In this document: one piece after another, positions 49,511 to 59,336 of the stretch
How positions within the stretch are numbered: position 1 is the stretch's first letter
How the letters are laid out: each line of letters begins with the position of its first letter
Assembly: GCF_041814905.1 (NCBI RefSeq)
Contig: NZ_JBGXYA010000055.1
Location: 1 to 64,000, forward strand
Origin: Glaesserella sp041814905
GTDB taxonomy: Bacteria; Pseudomonadota; Gammaproteobacteria; Enterobacterales; Pasteurellaceae
Reading direction: 5' to 3'
Length of the DNA: 64,000 bases
Program-made: the position numbers and the translations under genes
Notes under the pieces: generated by a model
What the model was told of the DNA's origin: nothing
The model's database searches: none
The model's input: the letters and a program-made list of their open reading frames with translations, nothing else

Positions 49511-50095
49511 GGTTTTCTCCTACTTTATTACAATTGGGATATGAAACATTTGAAATGTAGCCTTTATGTTAGATTAACTTAAGTTAGTAAAAGCTTTTTA
49601 CCTATCTCACTATTAACTCACCAAAAGCTTTGTATAAGTATCTCAAATTTTAATAAAATTACAAGAGGGTATGATAAAAAATATTTATTATTAAAGAGGT
49701 CTGATTTTTAATAAATCATAGGTATGATGCTGTAAATGTAAATTAATTTTTGTTTTTGGTTGTTTAAAATAATTAAATTTAATTTCTTTCTGAACACCCT
49801 TGATATATAATAAAATCTCTTTAGTTTTCAATGAGATGCTAAACTTTGTTTAGCGAGCTTATTATTTTGTTTGTAAGTTTAGCGTTATTGTTTAATAAAT
49901 TAATTGCCTTTATTTGTAAATATATTAATTTTTTGTAAATAAAATTTGTATGGAGTGGAAATTTTTCCAAATCTTTTATATTTATGGTATTTTGATGTAT
50001 GATTAATGGATTGCATTATATTGGTGTATTCCATGATATATGCGAGTAAAGGTTCTTAATTCTGTAAAGACAATTTGTAATGAGGAGATCGCTCT
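49511..50095. other. 585-base AT-rich divergent control region between hcp and tssB
   Basis: No gene or uptake signal is seen. A TGGAAA-TT-TTTCCA inverted repeat lies at 49956-49969, and TGTAAAT motifs occur at 49731, 49915 and 49935. No GG-N10-GC sigma-54 promoter was found by eye on either strand. The composition is far more AT-rich than the flanking genes, which would suit a silencing protein such as H-NS. Confidence 0.5.
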
Positions 50096-50593
50096 ATGAG
50101 TAAATACAAAGAAGGTTCAGTAGCACCGAAAGAGAGAATTAACATTAAATATGTACCTGCAACGGAAGGTCAAGCTGCAGAGGTTGAATTACCTCTAAAT
50201 GTGCTTGTTGTCGGTGATATGAAAGGTAGAACAGAAGATTCAACTATTGAAGAGCGTTCTATGATTTCTATTGACAAAAATACATTCTCTGCAGTGATGG
50301 GAGAAATGGATATTGAGCTAAACCTCAATGTTCCGAATAAATTGTCAGAAAAAGAGGATGAAGAGTTAAGTGTAAATTTAAGTATCGACTCTTTAAATGA
50401 TTTTTCACCGGATAACATTGTTAATGCGGTACCTGAACTCAAAAAATTATTAGAGTTACGTGAAGCATTAACTGCGGTAAAAGGTCCGTTGGGTAACGTC
50501 CCTGCATTTCGCGCTCGTTTAGCCGAGTTATTAGAGAATGATGAGTCTAGAGAACAACTGCTAAAAGAATTGAATTTAGTAAGCGATAAGTAA
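50096..50593 (+). CDS. tssB: Type VI sheath small subunit TssB (VipA)
   Basis: A 165-residue protein that pairs with TssC to build the contractile sheath. The NIKYVPATEGQAAEVELPLNVLVVGD region (residues 16-40) and FSPDNIVNAVPELKKLLELREALTALKG-like segment near residue 103 are typical of the family. GAGGAG lies ten bases before the ATG. First gene of the rightward operon, 34 bases before tssC. Confidence 0.96.
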   Translation: MSKYKEGSVAPKERINIKYVPATEGQAAEVELPLNVLVVGDMKGRTEDSTIEERSMISIDKNTFSAVMGEMDIELNLNVPNKLSEKEDEELSVNLSIDSLNDFSPDNIVNAVPELKKLLELREALTAVKGPLGNVPAFRARLAELLENDESREQLLKELNLVSDK

Positions 50594-50627
50594 CCGTTGG
50601 TGATATTTTAAGAAAGGGTAATAAACT

Positions 50628-52106
50628 ATGGCAAGAGCTGTAAAAGAACAACTTCAAGAGTCTGAAGTACAAACTACGTCTTTACTTGACGAAATTATGG
50701 CGCATACGCGTATTGCATCTGATAGCGAAGGGTACGATGTTGCAAAACAAGGTGTTGCGGCATTTATTTCAAATATCCTAATGACGGATAATCAAGAAGA
50801 ACCAATCAATAAATTGTTAATCGATCGAATGATTGCAGAGATTGATCGCAAATTAAGTTTGCAGGTTGACGAAATTTTACACCATGAAAAATTCCGCCAG
50901 CTAGAATCATCTTGGCGTTCTTTAAAATTGTTAGTAGACAGAACCGACTTCCGTGAAAATGTTAAAATTAATATTTTACATGCAACAAAAGAAGAATTAC
51001 TTGATGACTTTGAATTTGCTCCTGAATTGGTTCAATCCGGTTTTTATAAACATGTTTATTCTTCTGGTTATGGTCAATTCGGTGGAGAGCCTATTGGTAC
51101 TGTAATCGGTAATTATGAATTTACTCCAAAAACACCGGATATGAAGTTATTGCAGTATGTTAGTGCCGTAGGTTCTATGGCTCATGCTCCTTTCTTATCA
51201 TCGGTTTCTCCGACATTCTTTGGTGTTCAAAGTTATACCGAATTACCTGCAATTAAAGATCTTAAGTCTGTTTTTGAGAGCCCTGTCTATACAAAATGGC
51301 GTGCATTACGCGAATCAGAAGATTCTCGTAGCCTTGGTTTAACGGTATCACGTTTCTTGGCTCGTTTACCTTATTCTGTTACAGATAATCCGGTAAAAAG
51401 TTTTGGTTATGAAGAAGATGTAAGTAAAGACCATGAGCATTATCTGTGGGGAAATAGTGCATTCTTATTAGGTTCCTGCTTAACTGATAGTTTTGCTAAA
51501 TACCGTTGGTGTGCAAATATTATCGGACCACAAAGTGGCGGTGCTGTTTATGATTTGCCAGTCCATTTATATGAAGCTATGGGGCAAACCGTTGCTAAAA
51601 TCCCAACAGAAGTATTGATTACAGATCGTCGTGAATTTGAATTGGCGGAAGAAGGCTTTATTGCTTTGACAATGCGTAAAGGAAGTGATAATGCTGCGTT
51701 TTTCTCTGCCAACTCAGTTCAGAAACCGAAAGTTTTCCCTAACACAAAAGAAGGTAAGATTGCTGAAACCAATTATAAATTGGGCACACAGTTACCTTAT
51801 ACGTTCATGATCACTCGTATAGCTCACTACATTAAAGTACTGCAAAGAGAGCAAATTGGTAGCTGGAAAGAGCGCGGTGATTTAGAGAAAGAACTCAATA
51901 CTTGGTTGAAACAATATGTTGCAGATCAGGAGAATCCGCCGGCTGATGTTCGTAGTCGCCGTCCTTTCCGTAGTGCATCCATTAGTGTGTCTGATGTAGC
52001 GGGTGATCCGGGTTGGTATTTATCTTCAATCAAAGTGAGACCACATTTCAAATATATGGGCTCTAATTTTGAATTGTCGCTAGTTGGTCGTTTAGATAAG
52101 GAGTAG
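50628..52106 (+). CDS. tssC: Type VI sheath large subunit TssC (VipB)
   Basis: A 492-residue sheath subunit carrying the motif recognised by ClpV during recycling in the N-terminal helix region. Family hallmarks: HHEKFRQLESSWRSLKLLVD near residue 84, FGVQSYTELPAIKDL near 197, and the C-terminal GDPGWYLSSIKVRPHFKYMG. AGAAAGGG lies upstream. It probably forms a stoichiometric complex with TssB from the preceding gene. Confidence 0.97.
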   Translation: MARAVKEQLQESEVQTTSLLDEIMAHTRIASDSEGYDVAKQGVAAFISNILMTDNQEEPINKLLIDRMIAEIDRKLSLQVDEILHHEKFRQLESSWRSLKLLVDRTDFRENVKINILHATKEELLDDFEFAPELVQSGFYKHVYSSGYGQFGGEPIGTVIGNYEFTPKTPDMKLLQYVSAVGSMAHAPFLSSVSPTFFGVQSYTELPAIKDLKSVFESPVYTKWRALRESEDSRSLGLTVSRFLARLPYSVTDNPVKSFGYEEDVSKDHEHYLWGNSAFLLGSCLTDSFAKYRWCANIIGPQSGGAVYDLPVHLYEAMGQTVAKIPTEVLITDRREFELAEEGFIALTMRKGSDNAAFFSANSVQKPKVFPNTKEGKIAETNYKLGTQLPYTFMITRIAHYIKVLQREQIGSWKERGDLEKELNTWLKQYVADQENPPADVRSRRPFRSASISVSDVAGDPGWYLSSIKVRPHFKYMGSNFELSLVGRLDKE

Positions 52107-52113
52107 ATTTTTT

Positions 52114-52557
52114 ATGCCAGCATTACTTAGCTGGGATAGAGAAAACGCTGCCAGCTTGTTTGAACGAATTCAAGCAGAAGATACTCAAATTTCTAAACGT
52201 CATCATTCGAGGGAACTTGTTTTATCCGTTAAGCGTAATTTACTCAACATTTTAAATACCCATCCTGGAGCCTGTCAAAGTGCTTCAGATTTGGGTATTG
52301 TTGATTTAAATGATGCGACCATAGGTACTATGGACATGACGGGGAAAATTCAATCTGTCATTGAAAGTTGTATTTTAAATTTTGAGCCTAGAATTACTTC
52401 TGTGAAAGTACAATCACTGATAAATGAAGATAATCCTCTATTACTGCATTTTCGTATTGATGCAGTATTATCAGTGGAAGACATACATTCTTCAGTGATA
52501 TTTAATTTACATTTAGATAACGATCGCCATTATTACTTAGATCTTGCTGATATTTGA
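52114..52557 (+). CDS. tssE: Type VI baseplate protein TssE (gp25-like)
   Basis: A 147-residue homologue of phage T4 gp25 that initiates sheath assembly on the baseplate. LFERIQAEDTQISKR at residues 11-25 and SVIESCILNFEPRITSVKV near residue 90 match the GPW/gp25 family. It begins seven bases after tssC and its stop overlaps the region of the next start. Confidence 0.92.
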   Translation: MPALLSWDRENAASLFERIQAEDTQISKRHHSRELVLSVKRNLLNILNTHPGACQSASDLGIVDLNDATIGTMDMTGKIQSVIESCILNFEPRITSVKVQSLINEDNPLLLHFRIDAVLSVEDIHSSVIFNLHLDNDRHYYLDLADI

Positions 52558-52565
52558 GCATAACG

Positions 52566-54386
52566 ATGTCTGTATTAGAAAAATATTTCAGAAACGAACT
52601 AGAATATTTACGTGAACTAGGGAAACAACTTGCTGTTGAAAAACCGCATTTAGCTAATTTTTTGTCTGAGAAAAGTTCAGATCCTGATGTTGAACGTTTA
52701 TTAGAAGGGTTTGCTTTTTTAACAGGAAATCTAAGAGCTAAGATCGAAGATGAGTTTCCTGAATTTACACATAGCATGATTAATATGCTGTGGCCTAACT
52801 ATTTAAGACCAACTCCAAGTATGACTATAGTGGAGTTTTCTCCCGATGAAAAAGTCGGAAAATTGCAAGATATAGTAGAGAAAGGTACTTATTTATTAAG
52901 TAAGCCTATTTCCACGACTTACATTAATCAAGATAATGCTATTATTGATGATGGTGAGGTTCGATGTACTTTCCAAACTTGTCGTGATGTGTGGTTAAAT
53001 CCTTTTTCAATTAAAGAGATTGTGACAACGAACAATAATGAAAAGTCAGTTATTGAAATTCATTTCTCTTCTGAATCTGAGTTGTCTTTTGATACTTTAG
53101 ATTTAAATAAATTAAGATTTTATCTAGGTGCGGATGAGTATAGTAGTCAGCAATTATATTTATGGCTGTCCTACTATCTTCAATCCGCTAAATTGGTGAT
53201 AAATGAGATAAATTATCCGGTACCTAATATCAACTTTTCTCCTGTAGGATTTAAGAGAGAGGATGCTATATTACCTTATCCTCAACATACAAATGCAGGG
53301 TATAGAGTTTTGCAAGAGTATTATTGTTTTCCTGAAAGTTTTTTATTTTTTGATGTAACTGGATTTGAAACACTATCATCTGAAGTGAAAAGTAAAACGT
53401 TTACTCTTAAACTATCATTTTCTTTGCCTTTACCTGTAGATGTAAATATTCGGACATCAACATTCCGTTTGCATTGTGTGCCTGCTATTAATTTGTTTAA
53501 ACATGATAGTGAGAATATTCGTTTAGATGGAACCAAAACAGAATATATAGTTAAAGGAAGTCACCAACATCCGGACTGGTATGAAATTTTCTCAATAGAT
53601 AAAGTTTCTAGTTTTGTTCAAAAAGAGACTAATTTAAGTAAAAGAAACAATAGTGGTAGCCGTGTTTACGAACCTTTTGAAAGTTTTCGTCATCAAATAG
53701 AATATATGAAAGGTCGAACATCTCTTTATTATCGTTTGAGAACTAAAGAAGCTTTATTTCACTCCGGTTTTGATCACTATTTATCCTTTGTTAGAGGTGA
53801 TGAGGTTCAATTATTAACAACAAATGAATGTGTTGCTATTGATTTAACTTGTACTAACCGTGATTTACCGACTCAATTAAAGGTTGGCGATATTTGTGTT
53901 AGTACCGAGCAACATCCGTCTTCAACACAATTTAAAAATATTACACGTCCATCATTACCTCTACACCCTTCATTAGATGGAACGTTGGCTTGGAAACTAA
54001 TTTCTAATTCTTCTTTAAATTATTTATCGTTATTAGATATTGAACCATTGAAGGAAATATTGAAAACCTATGATTTACCGGCTTGGCATAGTCGTCGTAA
54101 TGCAAAAATTTCACAAAAGAAATTAGATGCCATTCAATCAATTGAAACCATATCCATTGATAGATTATTTAAAGGAGTTTCAATTAGAGGGCTTCAATCC
54201 ACATTACATATAAAACAAAGTGGGTTTACTTCTGAAGGAGATATGTTTTTATTTGGTAGTGTACTGTCCCAATTTTTTACGCTTTATGCGAGTGTGAACT
54301 CTTTCCATAAATTAAGAATAGTGAATATTGATAATCAGGAGGTGTACGAATGGCCAATTCAAATAGGTCAACACGCCCTGATGTAG
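52566..54386 (+). CDS. tssF: Type VI baseplate protein TssF (VasA/ImpG)
   Basis: A 606-residue baseplate wedge protein acting with TssG. The N-terminal YFRNELEYLRELGKQLAVEKPHLA and RLLEGFAFLTGNLRAKIEDEFPE are strongly conserved in TssF. The ATG at 52566 is chosen; a TTG at 52554 lies inside the tssE stop region and has no better ribosome-binding site. The last 37 bases overlap tssG in another frame. Confidence 0.94.
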   Translation: MSVLEKYFRNELEYLRELGKQLAVEKPHLANFLSEKSSDPDVERLLEGFAFLTGNLRAKIEDEFPEFTHSMINMLWPNYLRPTPSMTIVEFSPDEKVGKLQDIVEKGTYLLSKPISTTYINQDNAIIDDGEVRCTFQTCRDVWLNPFSIKEIVTTNNNEKSVIEIHFSSESELSFDTLDLNKLRFYLGADEYSSQQLYLWLSYYLQSAKLVINEINYPVPNINFSPVGFKREDAILPYPQHTNAGYRVLQEYYCFPESFLFFDVTGFETLSSEVKSKTFTLKLSFSLPLPVDVNIRTSTFRLHCVPAINLFKHDSENIRLDGTKTEYIVKGSHQHPDWYEIFSIDKVSSFVQKETNLSKRNNSGSRVYEPFESFRHQIEYMKGRTSLYYRLRTKEALFHSGFDHYLSFVRGDEVQLLTTNECVAIDLTCTNRDLPTQLKVGDICVSTEQHPSSTQFKNITRPSLPLHPSLDGTLAWKLISNSSLNYLSLLDIEPLKEILKTYDLPAWHSRRNAKISQKKLDAIQSIETISIDRLFKGVSIRGLQSTLHIKQSGFTSEGDMFLFGSVLSQFFTLYASVNSFHKLRIVNIDNQEVYEWPIQIGQHALM

Positions 54387-55384
54387 AAAAGACACAATTA
54401 ATTAATATTACGCGTTATAGCTTTTATCAATTAGTTGAAATACTTTTTAAATTATCAAAGGTAGAATCTGCGACAACTTTAGCATTATTACCTCAAAAAG
54501 AGCCGATTCGCTTCATGTCATCTGCAGGATTGGAATTTCCAATCCGGGATATTGTGGATGTACTTTCAACTAAGCAAGGGCAATACTATTTAGAAGTTAG
54601 TTTTTTAGGATTACATGGTAGCCAATCTCCGTTACCAACTTATTATTTAGAAAGTTTAGCCGCTGAATATTTACATAAAGAAACGAAGCTAGTTGATTTT
54701 ATGAATTTATTCAACCATAGATTAGTATTATTGCTACACCATATTTGGAGAAAATACCGCTACTACATTAATTTTAGAGATGAAGGAACAGATGCTTTTT
54801 CACAACGAATGTTTTCGCTAGTTGGATTAGGGCATGAAAAAACGCGTAATCGTTTAAGTATACATCATAGTAAAATGTTAGCTTATGCGGGAATGCTGGC
54901 TAGTCCGGGAAGATCTTCTGAGGTTATTGCAAATTTAGTTTCTCATTGTTTTGATTTACCTGATGTTAGTCTAAAAGAATGGCGTTTCCGGTACGTAAAT
55001 ATTTCCGAAAATGAACAGAATCGTTTAGGAGGGATCCTAAAAGAATTAGGACGACCGCCTACAGGTCGTAGTTGTTTAGGGGTGAATTTTACATTGGGTG
55101 GAAAAAATCCTGATCGTGGAGGTAAGTTTGAACTTCAATTGAACAATCTTTCACGTAAGCAATTTCTTTCTTTTTTACCTAACGGAGAGAATTATTTATC
55201 ATTAATTACGTTTGTTTCTTTTGTTTTAAAAGATCAATTTGCTTGGGATTTAAAGTTGGGGCTTAAACCGAAGCAAATCACAGGTATGAAACTTGGTGAT
55301 GAGCAAAATTCTATGCTTGGTTGGACAAGTTTTGTAGGTAAACCGGATCAAAAACCCAATGTGACAATTTGTATTAGGGAGTAG
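54350..55384 (+). CDS. tssG: Type VI baseplate protein TssG (VasB/ImpH)
   Basis: A 344-residue baseplate wedge protein. The YSFYQLVEILFK start, the FLGLHGSQSPLPTYYLESL segment near residue 84 and FRDEGTDAF near 141 are hallmarks. A full AGGAGG lies six bases before the ATG at 54350, inside tssF, so the 37-base overlap with tssF is probably genuine and not an overlong start. Confidence 0.94.
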   Translation: MANSNRSTRPDVEKTQLINITRYSFYQLVEILFKLSKVESATTLALLPQKEPIRFMSSAGLEFPIRDIVDVLSTKQGQYYLEVSFLGLHGSQSPLPTYYLESLAAEYLHKETKLVDFMNLFNHRLVLLLHHIWRKYRYYINFRDEGTDAFSQRMFSLVGLGHEKTRNRLSIHHSKMLAYAGMLASPGRSSEVIANLVSHCFDLPDVSLKEWRFRYVNISENEQNRLGGILKELGRPPTGRSCLGVNFTLGGKNPDRGGKFELQLNNLSRKQFLSFLPNGENYLSLITFVSFVLKDQFAWDLKLGLKPKQITGMKLGDEQNSMLGWTSFVGKPDQKPNVTICIRE

Positions 55385-55388
55385 ATAA

Positions 55389-56663
55389 GTGAGTCATTAT
55401 TCATTGATATTAAGCGTTAAAAATGTTACCGATTTAGAGAGCGGTCGATCCCGAGAAAATGTTTTTAACAAAGATGGTGGAACTATTGGTAGTGGTGCCA
55501 ATAATCATTGGGTATTACAAGATATAAAAGGTACTATTCCGACAAATCAAGCCAATATTGAATGGAGAGATAATGCTTTTTGTTTACAGGTTATCGGGAA
55601 AGCATTATTGGTAAATTCCGCAACCTTTACTCCTAAATCCGGGTTTATCCGTTTGAAAGACGGAGATCAGATTAAGCTTGGCTCTTTAAAGTTAGCAGTT
55701 ACAATAAGTGAAACGGATTTATTATCAGAAAACCGTTCAGGAAAAACGGTTGAAGAGATAGTTGCTGGCAACCAAGACTACTTAAAAGAAATTCTGGACC
55801 GTAAACACGGGGTAAATTTGGTTGATGAGAAACAACTCGCGGATACGGTAGACGAAAGTATTGTTAAAGATCCTATATTTGCTTTAGATCCTAAAGGAAA
55901 TAATATTACCAACTCTGATACCGGTGGTAATTCGCATCACTTATTATCAGATCGCCATCGTTCAGAAGATAAATCAATCAAATTACAATCTTATGGAGAT
56001 TTTAAGATGAACCACCAATCTTATGTGGATTTACCAATAGTGCACAATGAGGATGAAGAGCACTCTCAATTTATGGAAAATGCTTACGTTACTATTTCCC
56101 CGTTAATGAGAGAGATGGATACCAAGATTAAGCTGATAGATAGCCAGGAAGCAAACGACTTTTTAGAAGAGGTTGGCAAAACGTTAAAAGCTGTTATTGA
56201 AGGTTTATTAGCGTTGCAAAAAGAACAAAATAGTTTGTCTGATAAACATTTGCGACCGATAGAAGATAACCCTCTTCGCCTAAATTTAGATTATTCTACA
56301 ACGATGGAGGTATTATTCGGAGATCAAAAAAGCCCGGTTCATCTAGCTGCACCTGCAGCCGTATCAGAAAGTTTGCATAACTTATTAATTCATAATGAGG
56401 CAAATCGTGTAGCTATTATTAGTGCATTGGGGGCAATTTTAGATGCATTCTCTCCCCAATTATTATTGCAACGATTTGAAAATTATCGCCGTAGTAATGA
56501 GAAACAAAATGGAGGAAGTGCCTGGGCTTGGGAAATGTATAAAAATTATTACGAAGAATTAACATCAAAACGTCAATATGGTTTTGAGAAATTATTCTGG
56601 GAAGTCTATTCTCAGGCTTATGACAAAGCATTACGTGATAAACAAAATAAAGGAAATGAATAA
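55389..56663 (+). CDS. tagH: Type VI-associated FHA-domain protein (TagH/VCA0112 type)
   Basis: A 424-residue protein with an N-terminal forkhead-associated domain (about residues 25-100; GGTIGSGANNHWVL, then TNQANIEWRDNAFCL) and a C-terminal domain conserved in type VI FHA proteins (about 295-420, LLIHNEANRVAIISALGAIL). Canonical phosphothreonine-binding Arg, Ser and His residues of FHA are not obvious, so phosphopeptide binding may be lost. The start is GTG at 55389, four bases after tssG. No kinase or phosphatase genes (ppkA, pppA) are seen in the window. Confidence 0.85.
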   Translation: MSHYSLILSVKNVTDLESGRSRENVFNKDGGTIGSGANNHWVLQDIKGTIPTNQANIEWRDNAFCLQVIGKALLVNSATFTPKSGFIRLKDGDQIKLGSLKLAVTISETDLLSENRSGKTVEEIVAGNQDYLKEILDRKHGVNLVDEKQLADTVDESIVKDPIFALDPKGNNITNSDTGGNSHHLLSDRHRSEDKSIKLQSYGDFKMNHQSYVDLPIVHNEDEEHSQFMENAYVTISPLMREMDTKIKLIDSQEANDFLEEVGKTLKAVIEGLLALQKEQNSLSDKHLRPIEDNPLRLNLDYSTTMEVLFGDQKSPVHLAAPAAVSESLHNLLIHNEANRVAIISALGAILDAFSPQLLLQRFENYRRSNEKQNGGSAWAWEMYKNYYEELTSKRQYGFEKLFWEVYSQAYDKALRDKQNKGNE

Positions 56664-57205
56664 TGTTTTATATGCACCGTAACTTAAAATCGAAATTGCT
56701 CTCTGTATTATTGGTCACTCTCGTTCTTTCGGGGTGCCAAACTATGACTAAAATAGGAAAAGTTATCAAAGATCCGGATATCCAAGTTGGCGGTCCGTTA
56801 GAGCAGCCGTCTACCGTACAGATTTCATTGCTTGCAGAATCTGATATTAACCGTAATGAGGCGGGTCAACCATCTCCAATAGAGTTACAACTAGTTTATC
56901 TAAGCGAAGATTCTAAATTACTATCCGCTTATTATGAGCAACTTAGTATGGAAGAATTGAAAGACGTTTTAGGAAAAAACTATATTGATCATCAAGATTA
57001 TACTTTATTACCGTCTCAATATAAGTCTTTGCCACAGGTTAAATTGAAAGAGGAAAATAACTATCTTGGTGTAATTGCATATTATGCTGATTCCGGAGAG
57101 ACAGAGTGGAAAAAAGTCGTGACGTTAAAAGGAGTGGGTCATAGATATCATATATTAGTTCATGTTAGGGAAAATGAAGTAGATATTAGAAAGGACGAAG
57201 AATAA
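56663..57205 (+). CDS. tssJ: Type VI outer-membrane lipoprotein TssJ
   Basis: A 180-residue lipoprotein that anchors the TssM-TssL membrane complex in the outer membrane. The lipobox LVLSGC places the lipidated cysteine at about residue 25. The mature part has the beta-sandwich pattern of the family with IELQLVYLSED near residue 72. AAGGAA precedes the ATG, which overlaps the tagH stop by one base. Confidence 0.9.
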   Translation: MFYMHRNLKSKLLSVLLVTLVLSGCQTMTKIGKVIKDPDIQVGGPLEQPSTVQISLLAESDINRNEAGQPSPIELQLVYLSEDSKLLSAYYEQLSMEELKDVLGKNYIDHQDYTLLPSQYKSLPQVKLKEENNYLGVIAYYADSGETEWKKVVTLKGVGHRYHILVHVRENEVDIRKDEE

Positions 57206-57209
57206 TTTT

Positions 57210-58556
57210 ATGTCTAAGAACAGAGTGATTTGGAAAGAAGGATTGTTTGTTCAACCACAGCATTTCCAACAACAGCAGCGTCATATTGATTATTTAATTC
57301 AAAATCAATTATTAGCTTTGAATAATAATTACAATTTTGGATTAATTTCTCTCGAAATTGATCGGGAAATGTTAAATCTTGGGCGTATTGCGTTGCTATC
57401 TGCAAGAGGGGTATTTCCGGACGGTTCGTATTTTAACTTACCGGCCCAAGATCTATTACCTGCACCATTGGAAATCAAACAGTTAGATAATGCCAGCTCG
57501 TATGATATTTATCTTGCATTACCTAATTCAAGTGCTGTTTTTACTGAAATTCATTCGGAATATAACAATCAGAATAACGTTTCTATTCGATACAAAGAAA
57601 ATTTGCAGGATGTTCGAGATATTCATTCTCCAAATGGAAATAGTAGTTCATTATTTTTGGCGAAGTTGTCTCCTAAACTTATTCAAGGGAATGAAGACAG
57701 GAGTGCATATACCTATCTGCATATTGCTCGTATTCGGGATAAATTATCGGATGGTAGAATCGAATTAGATGATAAATTTATTCCAACGTGTATGGATGTT
57801 GTGGCTTCTTCAGAATTGAGGGCTTTCATCGGAGAGTTAGCAAGTACATTAGAACAACGAGCAGAAACGTTGTCATCCCGTATTGGTTCTCCTAGCCAAC
57901 AGGGGATTGCTGATGTCGCTGAATTTTTGATGTTACAACTATTGAATAGAGAACATCCGTTTTACAAACATCTAAATATTCATCCGCATATTCATCCTGA
58001 ATATTTCTATCGATTACTTATTCAGTTATGTGGTGAATTGATGACTTTCACCGACGCATCTCGTTTACCGAAAGAGTTTTTACGTTATGACCATTTTGCA
58101 ATGACGGAATGCTTTCAACGTTTATTCAGACAATTAAGAATTGCGTTAAGTACTGTACTAACACCTAAAGCGGTATCGATACAATTAGAATCTTTACCAT
58201 ATGGTGTGAAGAGTGCTGTCATTAATGATCAGGATCTGTTATATAAAGCTGAATTTATTCTTGCTGTTTCAGCACGGATACCGGAAGAGCTACTACGTAA
58301 ACAATTTGTACAACAAATTAAAATTACAACGCCGGATAAAATTCGTCAATTAGTGAGCGTTCAGCTACCGGGTATAGAAGTTCGTCCGCTAACAACGGCT
58401 CCTCGCCAATTACCATATCATGCAGGGTATACCTATTTTCATTTGGATACTCATAGTGATGAATGGCGTGAAGTACAGAAAAGCCATGCGATTGCCTTCC
58501 ATGTGTCAGGAGAGTTCCCTGAATTAGATATGCAATTATGGGCAATAAGAGGTTAA
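57210..58556 (+). CDS. tssK: Type VI baseplate protein TssK
   Basis: A 448-residue trimeric protein linking the baseplate to the membrane complex. The N-terminal VIWKEGLFVQPQHFQQQQRH (residues 5-24) is the clearest family signature. The receptor-binding-like C-terminal part includes VQLPGIEVRPLTTAPRQLPYHAGYTYF near residue 384 (shortened: LPYHAGYTYF). It begins four bases after tssJ. Confidence 0.95.
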   Translation: MSKNRVIWKEGLFVQPQHFQQQQRHIDYLIQNQLLALNNNYNFGLISLEIDREMLNLGRIALLSARGVFPDGSYFNLPAQDLLPAPLEIKQLDNASSYDIYLALPNSSAVFTEIHSEYNNQNNVSIRYKENLQDVRDIHSPNGNSSSLFLAKLSPKLIQGNEDRSAYTYLHIARIRDKLSDGRIELDDKFIPTCMDVVASSELRAFIGELASTLEQRAETLSSRIGSPSQQGIADVAEFLMLQLLNREHPFYKHLNIHPHIHPEYFYRLLIQLCGELMTFTDASRLPKEFLRYDHFAMTECFQRLFRQLRIALSTVLTPKAVSIQLESLPYGVKSAVINDQDLLYKAEFILAVSARIPEELLRKQFVQQIKITTPDKIRQLVSVQLPGIEVRPLTTAPRQLPYHAGYTYFHLDTHSDEWREVQKSHAIAFHVSGEFPELDMQLWAIRG

Positions 58557-58560
58557 CGAT

Positions 58561-59322
58561 ATGAGTGAAGCGATTTTAGATAAACTAAATACACAAGACT
58601 CCGAATTAATTTCATCTTCTTATAATCTTCCCTTAAGAGGATATAGCATTAATCCTATGATTGATGCTGCGACTCCTCTTTTAGGAATGGTATTACGATT
58701 GAAAGATGTCACAGATCAAGATATGCCTTCAATGTTGTATGAACAGGTTGTTCAAGATATTCAATCATTAGAGCAGATCTTACGCGAACATCATTATGAG
58801 CCGGGAATGGTCGTTTCATTCCGTTATGTACTTTGTACTTTTATTGATGAAATTGCTTTAGGACATGGTTGGGGAGCTAAGAGCAGTTGGTTCCAAAAAT
58901 CATTATTGACCTATTTCCATAACGAAACTTGGGGCGGTGAAAAAGTTTATATTTTATTAAATAAACTTATGGCGGAGCCTAAGCGTTATTTAGATCTTCT
59001 TGAATTTATGTATGTTTGCTTCAGTCTTGGCTTTAGAGGAAGATACAAAGTAACGGGGCAAAATACCGAGGAATTTGAGAGTATTTTTCGTAAGTTACAT
59101 GATGTAATTGTAAACACCTCGGATAAAAAAACATCGGGTGTTATTTATTATCAAGAAAACGATACTAAAAAACATTCTTATCAGTTATTGAATAAAATAA
59201 CACTTGGAAAAATATTTGGTATCGGATTGGTTATTTTAATCGGTGTTTATTGTGTTTATTTATTCAGATTAAATAATCAAACCAAAACCATCATAGAACA
59301 ACTAAATAATTTATTGAATTAA
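58561..59322 (+). CDS. tssL: Type VI inner-membrane protein TssL (DotU type, short)
   Basis: A 253-residue protein with a cytoplasmic DotU domain (from residue 30, INPMIDAATPLLGMVLRLK; then CTFIDEIALGHGWG near 97 and LEFMYVCFSLGFRGRYKV near 142) and one C-terminal transmembrane helix (about 218-238). No peptidoglycan-binding OmpA domain is fused, so wall anchoring must come from another protein. It starts four bases after tssK. Confidence 0.94.
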   Translation: MSEAILDKLNTQDSELISSSYNLPLRGYSINPMIDAATPLLGMVLRLKDVTDQDMPSMLYEQVVQDIQSLEQILREHHYEPGMVVSFRYVLCTFIDEIALGHGWGAKSSWFQKSLLTYFHNETWGGEKVYILLNKLMAEPKRYLDLLEFMYVCFSLGFRGRYKVTGQNTEEFESIFRKLHDVIVNTSDKKTSGVIYYQENDTKKHSYQLLNKITLGKIFGIGLVILIGVYCVYLFRLNNQTKTIIEQLNNLLN

Positions 59323-59336
59323 GAGAAGATAACAAT

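Noticed and set aside
49511..50095. Sigma-54 promoter for the type VI operons
   Set aside because: No GG-N10-GC element was found on either strand by eye.
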